Shown: positions 51,564 through 60,924, counted from the stretch's first letter. The stretch: 64,000 bases of DNA from Lepagella muris (GCF_004793975.1 NZ_SRYB01000002.1:124001-188000), one strand, 5' to 3'. Numbers and translations: made by a program. Notes: generated by a model from the letters alone, not told the origin.

Positions 51564-52583
51564 ATGACATCAACAACAATATCTACGCATTTCAAGCATT
51601 TATACATCATTGGGAATGGTTTTGACATTCACCATAGTATTAACAGCAGCTATTCAAATTATCGTAACTGGCTTGAAGAGAACGAGCCGGACATATATTC
51701 ACAGTTATGTGACTTATATGGCGTTTCAACAGATGAGGATGAAGCCCACGAATGGTGGAGTGATTTTGAGAACATGCTTTCAGAGATAGACCTCTATGAT
51801 TATGTTGAAAATGTTGTGGTTGAAAATTATCCAGACTTCTCAAGCGATGATTTTCGAGACAGAGACTACCACGCTGCAGAATTTGCCGCTGAGAATGAAC
51901 TGGGGGCTTTAATATATCACATAAAACGTACTTTCAATGCCTGGATTGCTTCTCTTGACAAAGCTGACAGCACAAAACGGATCCACCTTGAAAGAGAAAA
52001 CTCCTTATTCATAACTTTCAATTATACCCGGACATTAGAGGATTTGTATCGGATACCAGATGAGCAGATTGTGCATATACACGGTATGGTTGGAGAGGAC
52101 GAACTTATTTTAGGACATGGCAAGAATTATGCAGAGTTGAAAGAGGAACTGGAGATAGCACAACCACAACCTCCTGCAGACTTAGATGAATACGAACTGC
52201 AAGATTGGTATTCGTCTCATAGCGATTTTATGACACAACAGACACAAGAAGTTGCGATCTCACAAATAGCTTTTTTGCAAAAGGATGTAGAACAGATTAT
52301 ATCGGAAAATCACTCTATTTGGAATAGTCTTGGAGAAGTTGAGACAATCCATGTATTTGGATTTTCATTTTCCGGCATTGATACACCTTACCTGAGTACA
52401 ATCATCAGACACATAAATACGGATAAGGTCAAATGGGAAATCAGTGCTTTCTCAAATCGAGACAGAGAAAAAGCACAGACATTTATGATTGATGCAGGGA
52501 TTAAAGAAAATTTGTGGGCACCATTGGTTGCATTATGCGATGTGCAGAAATACAAACAACTATCGTTATTTGATGATTTATAA
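51564..52583 (+). CDS. AbiH family phage abortive infection protein
   Basis: This 339-aa protein opens with LYIIGNGFDIHHSINSSYSN, the N-terminal mark of AbiH. It keeps LFITFNYTRTLEDLY, IVHIHGMVGEDELILGHG and VFGFSFSGIDTPYLSTII. The fold is thought to resemble SIR2-like defence proteins. AbiH acts alone in phage exclusion; its biochemical activity is unknown. It lies 155 bp after the previous gene, behind a region with several TTGCCCCAAA-like short repeats (about 51488-51550), so it may have its own promoter. A strong bidirectional terminator follows. Confidence 0.85.
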   Translation: MTSTTISTHFKHLYIIGNGFDIHHSINSSYSNYRNWLEENEPDIYSQLCDLYGVSTDEDEAHEWWSDFENMLSEIDLYDYVENVVVENYPDFSSDDFRDRDYHAAEFAAENELGALIYHIKRTFNAWIASLDKADSTKRIHLERENSLFITFNYTRTLEDLYRIPDEQIVHIHGMVGEDELILGHGKNYAELKEELEIAQPQPPADLDEYELQDWYSSHSDFMTQQTQEVAISQIAFLQKDVEQIISENHSIWNSLGEVETIHVFGFSFSGIDTPYLSTIIRHINTDKVKWEISAFSNRDREKAQTFMIDAGIKENLWAPLVALCDVQKYKQLSLFDDL

Positions 52584-52584
52584 T

Positions 52585-52633
52585 ACAATTCCCTGTCTTA
52601 TTTTTCTGGTGGAAAAGTAAAACAGGGAATTGT
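52585..52633. terminator. Bidirectional terminator between abiH and the primase gene
   Basis: ACAATTCCCTGT (52585-52596) and ACAGGGAATTGT (52622-52633) are perfect complements. The inner parts (TTATTTTTC and GGAAAAGTAA) also pair. It sits in the 73-bp gap between two convergent genes. Confidence 0.75.
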
Positions 52634-52656
52634 TGTATCTGTATTGAGAATAAAAG

Positions 52657-53550
52657 TCAGGGACAAAAACGCTTGCCACGAAGAAAGTCGTTCAGGTCTT
52701 TGAAACCTTTGTAAACTCCTGATGCGTCATGTATTCCATCACGAGTTTCGTTGAGAGTATCCACAGCCCTGCGCCCGGCATCGTCATTGTCAAGGCAGCA
52801 GGTGACTGTCGGATAAGGGGTAAGCCATTTCATCGCCTTGCGGAGATTGGAAACGGAGTTCAACACCACAAAATCCATTGTCTCAGCAAAGGGCGTGAAA
52901 TCCGAACGGCGGCATAAGGTCATGTAGGACAGAAAGTCCATGAACCCCTCAAATACGGTACACAGTTCATTGCCACTACCCATTTGTATGAGCGACACAT
53001 CTTTTTGTCCGACCGTCCCCTTGAAGAACGGATTTCTCACTTCATAGCCGCCCAGCACATTTCCGAAACCTATACCATAATAGTGTCTATGGCCAAGCGA
53101 GAAATGAATTTCTCTACAAAACTCCACGGCAACAGAGCTGTCTATGCCTCTGGAACCAAGATAGGACAGAAGTTTGTCATTGGTAAGCGGCTTTACCGTC
53201 ACATCCCGGAATGTGCCAGCTCGTTCATCCTGCAATTCAGACGGAATACGTTCCCTGATGACAAGCTCCGCCGTGGTGTAGTTCTGGATATGCCGGATTA
53301 CCTCCATGATGTCGTTGGTATTATACATCATCTTGCCAAGGTCTATGATGTCACCGCTCTGCATTGTGGCGAGGTCGTACCAGCGGTTCTTCTTACGGCT
53401 GACCTTGAACGACGGATGTCGGTCCTCCCTGTACGGAGCATGGTAAAGCGCGTATGTCTGGTAATTGCGTACAGGGCGTATGCCTATCTTTTCAAGATAA
53501 CCGATGATGTCGATTCGCTTGATTTCTCCGAAATTCACTGCCATGTTCAA
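52657..53550 (-). CDS. Toprim primase-like protein lacking zinc-finger cysteines
   Basis: This 297-aa protein matches small mobile-element primases. The N-terminal CHC2-like part (ALYHAPYREDRHPSFKVSRK, YDLATMQSGDIIDL) has kept the shape but none of the zinc-binding Cys/His group. The Toprim part has FEGFMDFLS (Glu201) and CLDNDDAGRRA (Asp254/256). It should make primers for replication of the element after transfer. Its start overlaps the end of the ATPase gene by 4 bp, so the two work together. Confidence 0.85.
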   Translation of the reverse strand: MNMAVNFGEIKRIDIIGYLEKIGIRPVRNYQTYALYHAPYREDRHPSFKVSRKKNRWYDLATMQSGDIIDLGKMMYNTNDIMEVIRHIQNYTTAELVIRERIPSELQDERAGTFRDVTVKPLTNDKLLSYLGSRGIDSSVAVEFCREIHFSLGHRHYYGIGFGNVLGGYEVRNPFFKGTVGQKDVSLIQMGSGNELCTVFEGFMDFLSYMTLCRRSDFTPFAETMDFVVLNSVSNLRKAMKWLTPYPTVTCCLDNDDAGRRAVDTLNETRDGIHDASGVYKGFKDLNDFLRGKRFCP

Positions 53551-54650
53551 TTTCTTAATTCCGTTAGTTTGTTCTGCTCATATCTGTATTCACGGCTATC
53601 CTTGACGATGATGCCCTTTGACATAAGATGCTTCAACCACATCACAAACGAGGTGCGTCCGCGCCTGTAGCCGGTTTCCGCATACATTTCCCGCAATTTG
53701 CCGACCAACGCATTGTAGCCTTTTACCGGACCTTCGGCAAATACCTTGTCAAGAATCTCCTTGTGCTGCGATACGGTGATATTCTCGAATGTCACCCGTT
53801 CCTCTTCATCGCTGCTGAATCCCGGTATATCCTCCGGCAAACCGTCTTCATTGATACGGAAGGCAAAGTTTGAGAACTCCTTTTCCCTGGTTATCATCGG
53901 ACGGACTTCGCTCACATCAGGATTTATCTCGCTTTTAATAATTTTCATCACGGTCTCCGCCTTGTTGTTGAGTTCCGTTCCGATATGACCTCTCGTGTTG
54001 TCATCGCTCTTGTTAAGGTGCAAGACAGTATGAATGTGGATATTGTACATGTTGGTCCACCGCATGAGGTCGTTGATTATCTCAACGGACTCTCCGGGAG
54101 AATTGATGTCATTGATAAGGTCACGGATGCCGTCGATAACAACGAAACCGATCTTGTCATCAACTTCCAGAGCGGAGTCTATGATATTACGGCGTTGCTG
54201 TGGCGTGAACTCCCTGAGCATAAGGAAATCCAATGACGACACTTCACAATCAGAGGGCAGTCCGGACATTCTGAGTATGCGGTGAAGCACCTTGAAACAA
54301 TGCACGCGACTTTGCTCTGTATCTATATACAGCACCTTTGTCTTGCCTTCGGGCAGTTTAGCACGATAATGCAGCACTTCTTTCCCTGAAATCAATGCAG
54401 CGACTATCGCACTCACATTGAATGTCTTTCTTGATTTCGGCTTGCCTACGGACGCGCTGAAATTGCCTACTGTTGCCACCGTGATCTCATCGACCGTCAG
54501 TATCTCCGGAGGAAAGACATAGCGGTCTGTGGCACGGATGCGGACGTATTCAAGGAATTTCTTGAACTTATCCCGGTTGGCTTTTTCCTGTGGCGTCAGC
54601 TCCTTCTTTGCCGGAAATATCCTGTCGAATGGGATTTCTTCTATCTTCAT
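53547..54650 (-). CDS. RecA-like (AAA_25/RepA-type) ATPase
   Basis: This 367-aa protein resembles the hexameric RepA/AAA_25 helicases of Bacteroidales elements: VGKPKSRKTFNVSAIVAAL at residues 68-86, KVLYIDTEQSRVHCFKVLHR, GFVVIDGIRDLI, HLNKSDDNTRGHIGTEL. The Walker A is unusual: GKPKSRKT has Arg where GK usually has Gly. A C-terminal winged helix follows (YAETGYRRGRTSFVMWLKHL). With the primase it forms a replication unit. It overlaps its upstream neighbour by 4 bp. Confidence 0.85.
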   Translation of the reverse strand: MKIEEIPFDRIFPAKKELTPQEKANRDKFKKFLEYVRIRATDRYVFPPEILTVDEITVATVGNFSASVGKPKSRKTFNVSAIVAALISGKEVLHYRAKLPEGKTKVLYIDTEQSRVHCFKVLHRILRMSGLPSDCEVSSLDFLMLREFTPQQRRNIIDSALEVDDKIGFVVIDGIRDLINDINSPGESVEIINDLMRWTNMYNIHIHTVLHLNKSDDNTRGHIGTELNNKAETVMKIIKSEINPDVSEVRPMITREKEFSNFAFRINEDGLPEDIPGFSSDEEERVTFENITVSQHKEILDKVFAEGPVKGYNALVGKLREMYAETGYRRGRTSFVMWLKHLMSKGIIVKDSREYRYEQNKLTELRN

Positions 54651-55105
54651 TTCCCGGTCCCTTTCTTGGCTTTACGGTTTCCTTTGGATAAATCCGCCAT
54701 GGTTTCGGCTGCCGCCCTGCGGTTCATCTCATGTTTGGAGTAGATGACATTGCGACGAAGCACGTCATCAAGTTCCTTGCGCTCGATATAGATGAACTTG
54801 CCACGGGGCTTGAAATGGGTTATCTCCCTGTTGGAAGTCATAAGATATATCTGGCTTTTTGATACCCCGATATATTCCGCCGCTTCTTCGACGGTAAGCA
54901 TCTCACGGCACATGAAGAGCTTTGACTCCAGTTCCTTGAAATGCTCGAATATCTCACCGAGGTCGCCATAACGCTCCATGAACGCACAGATGGACTCGAT
55001 ACGCTGTACCGCCTCGTCAACAGTGCTTTCTCCCATTTTGGAGAGCAGATGGCTCACGTTTTCCACCCGTTGGAGAGTGGATATAAATTCTGATGTCATA
55101 ACCAT
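54647..55105 (-). CDS. Excisionase-like HTH protein with helical N-terminal region (1)
   Basis: This 152-aa protein has a helical N-terminal half and an HTH_17 domain (MLTVEEAAEYIGVSKSQIYL, then FKPRGKFIYIERKELDDVL) of the excisionase type, then a basic tail. In Bacteroidales elements such proteins act in excision or control of replication genes. It is co-transcribed with the ATPase and primase genes. Confidence 0.8.
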   Translation of the reverse strand: MVMTSEFISTLQRVENVSHLLSKMGESTVDEAVQRIESICAFMERYGDLGEIFEHFKELESKLFMCREMLTVEEAAEYIGVSKSQIYLMTSNREITHFKPRGKFIYIERKELDDVLRRNVIYSKHEMNRRAAAETMADLSKGNRKAKKGTGK

Positions 55106-55114
55106 TTCCTCCCT

Positions 55115-55453
55115 TTAATAATAGCACTCATGTTGTGGTTCTGTCTCATTGATGAGGGCTGTTTCAGTCTCGATGTCCATGCGGGACTTCACCCATCTGT
55201 CAAGATCTTCCTTGTTGAAGAAAATGCGTCCGTTGGTCGGACGGCTGTGAGGAATGTCATATTTGCGCACCAGTTTATACAGGTGGCTCGGGGTGATGCC
55301 AAGATACAAGGCTGCATCCTCTACCGTAAACGTGCCCTTCAGATGGAAAAGCATCCCTATGAGCTGGTCAACACGCGACAACAATTTGTCGAGCTTGACG
55401 GAACACCGTTCTCCCCATTGGAAGTCAGTGACAGTTTGCTGTTGTTCATTCAT
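55115..55453 (-). CDS. Excisionase-like HTH protein (2)
   Basis: This 112-aa protein has an HTH_17 domain: FTVEDAALYLGITPSHLYKL, then PHSRPTNGRIFFNKEDLDRW. It lies 9 bp upstream of the previous HTH gene; the pair probably work together, perhaps as recombination directionality factors for the integrases. It is the first gene of the replication operon. Confidence 0.8.
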   Translation of the reverse strand: MNEQQQTVTDFQWGERCSVKLDKLLSRVDQLIGMLFHLKGTFTVEDAALYLGITPSHLYKLVRKYDIPHSRPTNGRIFFNKEDLDRWVKSRMDIETETALINETEPQHECYY

Positions 55454-55614
55454 TGTTTCTTTGCTTTTTTGATTCTACATTCAGAGCCGTCGCCCCACAT
55501 GTTGAAAGCTTTCGACTGCAAAGGAACAATACAAACGGGTATTGAAAGCAATATTTTGAATGACACTTGCAAAGTCTCACTCAAAATATCACTATCACTT
55601 AAAGATTTGACCGT

Positions 55615-56343
55615 TTATTGGACATATTTCTCACGAATATGCTTCATAAGGATGTCTATGTCATCCTTATGGGTGAATATGCCGTTACTCCTTGCACGGC
55701 TTAGTGCGGAAGAGTAATTTGAACGAGACTGTGGCTTGTTCTTTCCTTGCAGCAGGATGGAGCCGCTGCGTCCGAGGACTGTCTGCCAACGGTGGTTAAT
55801 CAGGTTCATGGCACTGAGACAGTCGAAGAAATAGGAAATGCACATGAGATTTCCCGCAACCAACGGCATGTCCAGCGTACCGCTCATAAGGTCGTTCATC
55901 TCCTGTACCGTGACTTTCCTCTGGAAGAAACCGGCACCATTGGCACAATCGGCAAGCAATGGCATATCTTCGGCTCTGATTACACAGGACAGCTTCAGTT
56001 CCGGCACTTGTCCGATATATGTCGTTTTGAATGTTACATGATCGGGATTTTCGTCATCATGACTTTCGGTATAGACAAGGACTATCATCTTATCTATGTC
56101 CGAGACATCCAGGGAAGGTTCGGAAAAGAACCGTTTTACAAGATCGGCCCTTTCCTGCAAGAGGATACCAATGGCTCCCATTGCCTTGCGGTGAATGTTG
56201 TTGCCGGCTGCATCTTTTTCATCGGTATAATGATGACCGTCGAGGAACTGCATAGCGAACACTCTCGGTGTCATTACACCTGTGACCACATAGTTCTGAT
56301 ACTCCCTGTGCGCTTCCAGCAACAGTTGGCGCAGGTAGTCCAA
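55615..56343 (-). CDS. Hypothetical protein of the element backbone
   Basis: This 242-aa protein has no domain I recognise. It is cytosolic, with no signal or membrane helix. It contains a beta-rich middle (IDKMIVLVYTESHDDENPDH, FKTTYIGQVPELKLSCVIRA) and a basic end (SRSNYSSALSRARSNGIFTH). It lies 161 bp upstream of the HTH genes in the same direction and is likely part of the element's maintenance module. Confidence 0.6.
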   Translation of the reverse strand: MDYLRQLLLEAHREYQNYVVTGVMTPRVFAMQFLDGHHYTDEKDAAGNNIHRKAMGAIGILLQERADLVKRFFSEPSLDVSDIDKMIVLVYTESHDDENPDHVTFKTTYIGQVPELKLSCVIRAEDMPLLADCANGAGFFQRKVTVQEMNDLMSGTLDMPLVAGNLMCISYFFDCLSAMNLINHRWQTVLGRSGSILLQGKNKPQSRSNYSSALSRARSNGIFTHKDDIDILMKHIREKYVQ

Positions 56344-56453
56344 TCCTGCATTACGATTAACGGACTGTCTGGAAAACTCTTTTCCTGTAAAAAAAAATAA
56401 AGAGCTTCCGGATGAGTGTATTTACTTCCATACTTAGGATGCTTTACCGATAG

Positions 56454-56497
56454 AACGGCGCGACTGTTTCCCCGTAAAAGGGAACAATCACGCCGTT
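56454..56497 (-). terminator. Long hairpin downstream of the acetyltransferase gene
   Basis: AACGGCG...TGTTTCCC and GGGAACA...CGCCGTT pair over about 18 bases. On the minus strand the two odd positions become G-U pairs, so the RNA fold is better in that direction. It begins 10 bp after the acetyltransferase stop, but no U-run follows. Confidence 0.55.
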
Positions 56498-56507
56498 TCC
56501 ATTCTGT

Positions 56508-57125
56508 TTATAATTGATTCCAGTTGCCATCCATTATGTATGGTAACTTGTTCTTGATTTCTTCCATCGGCCAGTCCCACCATTTCAAAGCCTGCATCCG
56601 CTTTATTATTTTAGGACTGAACCGTTTTCGTATCTCCTTGGCCGGAACACCACCCACAATAGTATAGGGCGGCACGTCTTTCGTCACAACCGCTCTTGTG
56701 CCAATTATAGCTCCGTCACCGATATGGACACCAGCCATAATTACGGCTTCATAGCCTATCCACACGTCATTGCCAATCACGATGTCGCCTTTGTTGTCCC
56801 AAGCGGAGGCCACATCTGCCTTGTTCAATTCCCAGTCTTCATAGAACAGCGGGAATGTATAAGTGGACAACGATTTCAGTCTATGATTGGCACAGTTGAA
56901 CAGGAACTTTGCTCCACACGCAATAGAGCAAAACTTGCCTATTATCAGCCGTTCATGGTTAATGGGGTAATGATACAACACGTTGTTATGCTCAAACAGG
57001 CGAGGATCTGATACAAAATCATTGTATATGGTGTAATCGCCAACCTCAATGGACGGATCGTTGATTACGGCATTAAGATAGACGGTTTGATTGTCGCCGG
57101 TACGGGGATATATCTTAGTCATCAT
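56508..57125 (-). CDS. Vat/CatB-type xenobiotic O-acetyltransferase
   Basis: This 205-aa left-handed beta-helix protein has hexapeptide repeats (IVIGNDVWIGYEAVIMAGVH, IGDGAIIGTRAVVTKDVPPY) and the catalytic His loop FNCANHRLKSLSTYTFPLF. The end VGGVPAKEIRKRFS is also typical. Members acetylate streptogramin A (Vat) or chloramphenicol (CatB). The Vat type is a good match, but substrate cannot be fixed by eye. It overlaps the MATE gene by 4 bp, forming an efflux-plus-inactivation pair. Confidence 0.85.
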   Translation of the reverse strand: MMTKIYPRTGDNQTVYLNAVINDPSIEVGDYTIYNDFVSDPRLFEHNNVLYHYPINHERLIIGKFCSIACGAKFLFNCANHRLKSLSTYTFPLFYEDWELNKADVASAWDNKGDIVIGNDVWIGYEAVIMAGVHIGDGAIIGTRAVVTKDVPPYTIVGGVPAKEIRKRFSPKIIKRMQALKWWDWPMEEIKNKLPYIMDGNWNQL

Positions 57126-58426
57126 AAGTTCGTATTTTTAGTTCTGTCGTTCTTTAGATAAAAGATGGACTGAATGCCAAGCAATGTCACAAACAGGTAT
57201 TCCATCAGCCAATAAGTTGCCAGCGTTACATTGCAATGGCTTAATCCCCATAACCCCAACAGATAAACAATAATAGTGCTCACATGAAAGACAAACACCG
57301 CCCGTGTCGCCCCGGTTCCTACCACTGCGTTCAGATAGACATAGCTGGGCAGTGCAAGGAAATAGTCGAACAGCATGACGGCAAACGGCAGGCATGCGGC
57401 CTGCACAATGACAGGGCTATCCGTATAGGCTCCAATGACAAACCTGTGGAAAAGCAATGCGAGTATAATGAGGGGAATACCTATTGCATATCCCAGACGG
57501 GTGATTCTGCGGCAAAGAGGAAAAACAGCATCCCTTTCACCAGCTCCAATCAAATTGCTCACCAAAGAGCCGGTAACCGCCGATAACGCATTGACAATAA
57601 CTGCAAATAGGGTGGAAACACTCCTTACAATATTGGAAATGGCCAATTCTGTCTCACCAAGACGCTCGATAGCCAGAAAGAAAACAAACCAGGCGGCCAC
57701 ACTTGTAAAGAACTGCAACATGCTCCATATCGAAACAGAAAATACCTCTTTCAGTATCTTTACATCAATACGCCAGTACAAGCCATACGCCTTTTTGTCA
57801 ATATGCCGATACATATATACGGACAATATAGCCAGTGAACACAATTCTGCAAATGAGGATGCGATGGCAGCTCCGGATATTCCCATGTCAAAGCCGAATA
57901 TCAGAAGCCAGTTCGTCGGGATGTTTACCAATACAGCCATGAAGGCTGCCACATTCAACGCTTTTGTCTTTGTGATACCCACCAAGAAGGAACGTAAGGC
58001 GAGGAAGGGGAAAGAGAACAGCAATCCCCACATACGCCAATCCAAATAACGGATAACCGCATGATAGATGTCTTCAGAAATTATCAGGTGCTTCAGCAAA
58101 ATTGGAGAAAGAGTCTTGGACACCAGACAGACGGTCACTGCAAACATCGACAGGAAGAACAGTCCTTGAATGAACGCTTTCCCGGTTTCCTCATACCTCT
58201 GTTCTCCGTTACGACGGCCTATTACCACTTGCAACCCCATGCTGAATCCGAGACCAAGCATATAGATTGCCCAAAACCAAATTCCGGCAAGGGCGGATGC
58301 ACCAAGTTCCACATCACCTACATGCCCGAGAAACAGGGCATCGGTAATGTTTATCAGTTGTTCGATAAGGATGCTCATCATTACAGGAAAAGCGATGAGC
58401 CAAATTTTCTTATATGTATAATTCAT
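57122..58426 (-). CDS. MATE family multidrug efflux transporter
   Basis: This 434-aa protein has twelve predicted helices in two similar halves. The first helix block is IWLIAFPVMMSILIEQLINI, and FSMGLQVVIGRRNGEQ is a MATE mark. It should export drugs in exchange for sodium or protons. It is the first gene of a two-gene operon with the acetyltransferase. A minus-strand -7 box (58650-58657) leaves a long leader of about 220 nt with a hairpin. Confidence 0.9.
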   Translation of the reverse strand: MNYTYKKIWLIAFPVMMSILIEQLINITDALFLGHVGDVELGASALAGIWFWAIYMLGLGFSMGLQVVIGRRNGEQRYEETGKAFIQGLFFLSMFAVTVCLVSKTLSPILLKHLIISEDIYHAVIRYLDWRMWGLLFSFPFLALRSFLVGITKTKALNVAAFMAVLVNIPTNWLLIFGFDMGISGAAIASSFAELCSLAILSVYMYRHIDKKAYGLYWRIDVKILKEVFSVSIWSMLQFFTSVAAWFVFFLAIERLGETELAISNIVRSVSTLFAVIVNALSAVTGSLVSNLIGAGERDAVFPLCRRITRLGYAIGIPLIILALLFHRFVIGAYTDSPVIVQAACLPFAVMLFDYFLALPSYVYLNAVVGTGATRAVFVFHVSTIIVYLLGLWGLSHCNVTLATYWLMEYLFVTLLGIQSIFYLKNDRTKNTNL

Positions 58427-58763
58427 TTGTTCAAATCAATATGACACAATATGCCATGCCGCTTTACGCAGCGCGACAATCCTATAATTATTTGATAAGG
58501 GATAATGACAAAACAATAATTGACAAGTTTAAGAATATAAACCTGTCTATTGCTGAATAGCAATCAGATGTGCTATTCGTTGAGCGTAGCTATATGCACA
58601 ACTGCCATTTCATATTGTTGAACAACTTTTCTTTTCTATGTTAGTTCTACAAAGGTAGCCCTTTTCCCTTAGAATCTATCCTAAGACTGCCTACGCCTCA
58701 TGTTTTACACATATTATTTAGTCATATTTTACACATTTTAATCAAAATATCAACCTATGAGGC
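58427..58763. other. Long leader region of the MATE operon
   Basis: No gene is seen. It contains a perfect TACCTTTG box on the minus strand at 58650-58657 without a clear -33 half, and a small hairpin near 58550 (ATTGCT-GAAT-AGCAAT). It also holds the end of the lipoprotein gene's downstream side. The long leader could hold an attenuator, but no leader peptide was identified. Confidence 0.5.
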
Positions 58764-59243
58764 TTAATTTCCTATTTTGCTAAACACAGCCAAAGTCCTT
58801 CCATCACCATTCTGAAGGAACAGGAAACCTGGAGTCACTGTGTACTTTTTTATTCTCGGCAAGATGATTTTCATATCAATCTCTATGGTCATATCGTCAC
58901 ATGCCATTTCCGTCCATGCCATATTTTGGAATGACAGGAGAGAATCATCAACAGCAAAGTCCCCTGAAATGGAATTACAATCCGTCTTGCAGGAGAATGT
59001 ACCGGTATCAAGAAACTGGAGCTGGCAACTTTTGTCACTTTTTACTTTAGCCAAAAACATGGATGAATATTCAACCGGATTATATTTTTCAAGCTGCCAA
59101 CACCCATAGATGCTTCCAGAGACAATCTGCGTCAAATCAGATTCCATGCTACTGCCATCGCTATCTTTCACAGTGCGCTGTCCGCATGATACGATGAGCA
59201 GTGTCAATGCCAACATCATAAATAAACCCTTGCTCTTTTTCAT
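58764..59243 (-). CDS. META-domain (HslJ-like) lipoprotein
   Basis: This 159-aa lipoprotein has the signal MKKSKGLFMMLALTLLIVSC. The body has the META pattern: GTFSCKTDCNSISGDFAVDD, then LSFQNMAWTEMACDD. META proteins are periplasmic and linked to stress or novobiocin tolerance in some bacteria. It is the last gene of the AraC-DUF3795-META operon, 2 bp after its neighbour. Confidence 0.8.
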   Translation of the reverse strand: MKKSKGLFMMLALTLLIVSCGQRTVKDSDGSSMESDLTQIVSGSIYGCWQLEKYNPVEYSSMFLAKVKSDKSCQLQFLDTGTFSCKTDCNSISGDFAVDDSLLSFQNMAWTEMACDDMTIEIDMKIILPRIKKYTVTPGFLFLQNGDGRTLAVFSKIGN

Positions 59244-59245
59244 GC

Positions 59246-59590
59246 TTATTTCTTTTTGATGGTTTGACTTTTACGCATGGACATTTCATCGGCATAAGCC
59301 TGTTCTCCATGTTCTTTGATATAGCGGATGCAGGCGGGCCTATCCGACTTAAACAGAAAGGCGAAAACCTTTGCTATCCAATTTGAAAACACTTTGCACT
59401 CTTGAACATTACGGGAACACTCGGCACAGGTGTTGAACTTGTTTGCCATACAGCACGAGCGGATTTTGCACCAGGTCGCTTTGTCGTTTTGTTTACATCC
59501 GGGACATTTCCCGTTTAGGAACTTGCGGCAAGCTCCGCAGTATAGACCGCAAGCGGCGACATGTCGCGTATCGGTTGTTACATTTTTCAT
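59246..59590 (-). CDS. DUF3795 Cys-rich protein
   Basis: This 114-aa protein with 12 or so Cys residues matches DUF3795: ACGLYCGACRKFLNGKCPGC, then CCMANKFNTCAECS. The Cys groups probably bind metal. Its function is unknown; such genes often sit beside regulators or transporters. It is the middle gene of a three-gene operon. Confidence 0.85.
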   Translation of the reverse strand: MKNVTTDTRHVAACGLYCGACRKFLNGKCPGCKQNDKATWCKIRSCCMANKFNTCAECSRNVQECKVFSNWIAKVFAFLFKSDRPACIRYIKEHGEQAYADEMSMRKSQTIKKK

Positions 59591-59599
59591 AAGTCTAAT

Positions 59600-60526
59600 T
59601 TATATATTACATTTTGATATTACAGGAACACATATATCCACCGTCAGCTTCTTATCCGGATGTTCTTCGGGATTATTCATATAAATCTCAAAGGCCAGCC
59701 CGCAACACTTACTGCCGTATTCATCTATCAAGTGGAACATACATTCCCATGCGTGATGAATCTCATCCCATGTGATTTCAAACTTCCCCACAGCGTATTG
59801 TCCGGCAGGAATGGTGTATGAGCTAATTTCTCCGTCGGTCTTCATAGGTTCCTTGACTACCAGACAAGCATCTGAAATGAGCTTCCCTTCTTCTGTCACA
59901 CTCGGATTGTTATGATAGATGGATATTAAACGGGAATCGTGCATCGTGACCAATCCCTTGGAGTACGCCCAACGCATCAGCTTCTCAAATGCCTGTTGCA
60001 TGTTTGAGTATGCACCATAATGGCGGCAATACACCACATGGATAGCATCCAAACGCTTGATCTCGAAACTGCAGTTCATGTTTATGCCTCCTATCTTGAA
60101 TGTTTTTTGTGTGCAAAAATAGTGGGAATAGGAACGGCTTTGTGGACTCATTATGTGTTCTAATGTACGTTTCTTGCTATTCTCCTGTAGCCACTTGCTC
60201 CTGTAGGCCTCTGCGGTCATGCCAAAATGCTTCTTGAAATTGCGGCAGAAAACATTGACGGAGTTAAAGCCACATTCAAAAGCAATGTTCATGATGGGCT
60301 TTTCCACATCGTTCCGCAGCTGTATCGTCGCAAGTTCCAAACGCCGGCGCATGACATATTTAGCCAACGATTTGCCCATTGCCGCCGTAAATATACGGTG
60401 AAAATGGTACGTTGACAGATAGGTGTTCTGCGCCAATGATTTAATATCAAGGTCTTCGTTTATATGGGCATTGATATAATCAAGGACCATATTCACTTGC
60501 TTTGTATATTTGGCATAATCACTCAT
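59600..60526 (-). CDS. AraC family regulator with GyrI-like effector domain
   Basis: This 308-aa protein has an N-terminal AraC double HTH (LDYINAHINEDLDIKSLAQN, TYLSTYHFHRIFTAAMGKSL, IAFECGFNSVNVFCRNFKKH) and a C-terminal GyrI-like/SoxS-Rob-type effector-binding domain (~150-305; HVVYCRHYGAY, IPAGQYAVGKFEI). Such regulators sense small hydrophobic or drug-like molecules. It leads the operon with the DUF3795 and META genes. A decayed copy of part of it lies about 400 bp upstream. Confidence 0.88.
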   Translation of the reverse strand: MSDYAKYTKQVNMVLDYINAHINEDLDIKSLAQNTYLSTYHFHRIFTAAMGKSLAKYVMRRRLELATIQLRNDVEKPIMNIAFECGFNSVNVFCRNFKKHFGMTAEAYRSKWLQENSKKRTLEHIMSPQSRSYSHYFCTQKTFKIGGINMNCSFEIKRLDAIHVVYCRHYGAYSNMQQAFEKLMRWAYSKGLVTMHDSRLISIYHNNPSVTEEGKLISDACLVVKEPMKTDGEISSYTIPAGQYAVGKFEITWDEIHHAWECMFHLIDEYGSKCCGLAFEIYMNNPEEHPDKKLTVDICVPVISKCNI

Positions 60527-60612
60527 TGCGTATCGTCATTTATCACAATGGGAATAGATGTCCGTACTCATTTCCGAAACAGAGATATTCCCAAAGTGTT
60601 GTCGTTATTATC

Positions 60613-60894
60613 TCATGGACATTTTCTCCAGCGTTTGAGGGTTGGATAAAACTGTCGAAGCCAATCCTTCATCTCTTTCACGGTCATGTTTGTTCCTGAC
60701 CACTCGTTTATCTCATCAGTGAACTGGGCACTGTGCTCGACCATCTGCTCCATAGTCATCTCTTGAGTGAACTTGCCATCTTTGTAGCAATCGAGACAGT
60801 AATCCTCATTGGGACTACCGTCAGCGTTTGTTCCTTTGTACTCGCCAGTCGGTGGCATTGGCATTCCACAGCTTTGACAAAATTTCTGTTCCAT
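60613..60894 (-). CDS. Small zinc-ribbon protein
   Basis: This 93-aa protein begins MEQKFCQSCGMPMPPTGEYK and has EDYCLDCYKDGKF, giving two CxxC pairs of a zinc ribbon of the zf-ribbon_2 type. A helical C-terminal part with Trp residues follows. Its function is unknown. A TAATTTTG box lies 35 bp upstream (60929-60936), inside the decayed AraC copy. Confidence 0.8.
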   Translation of the reverse strand: MEQKFCQSCGMPMPPTGEYKGTNADGSPNEDYCLDCYKDGKFTQEMTMEQMVEHSAQFTDEINEWSGTNMTVKEMKDWLRQFYPTLKRWRKCP

Positions 60895-60924
60895 ATCCTA
60901 TATTATTTCTATTAAATGATTTAG

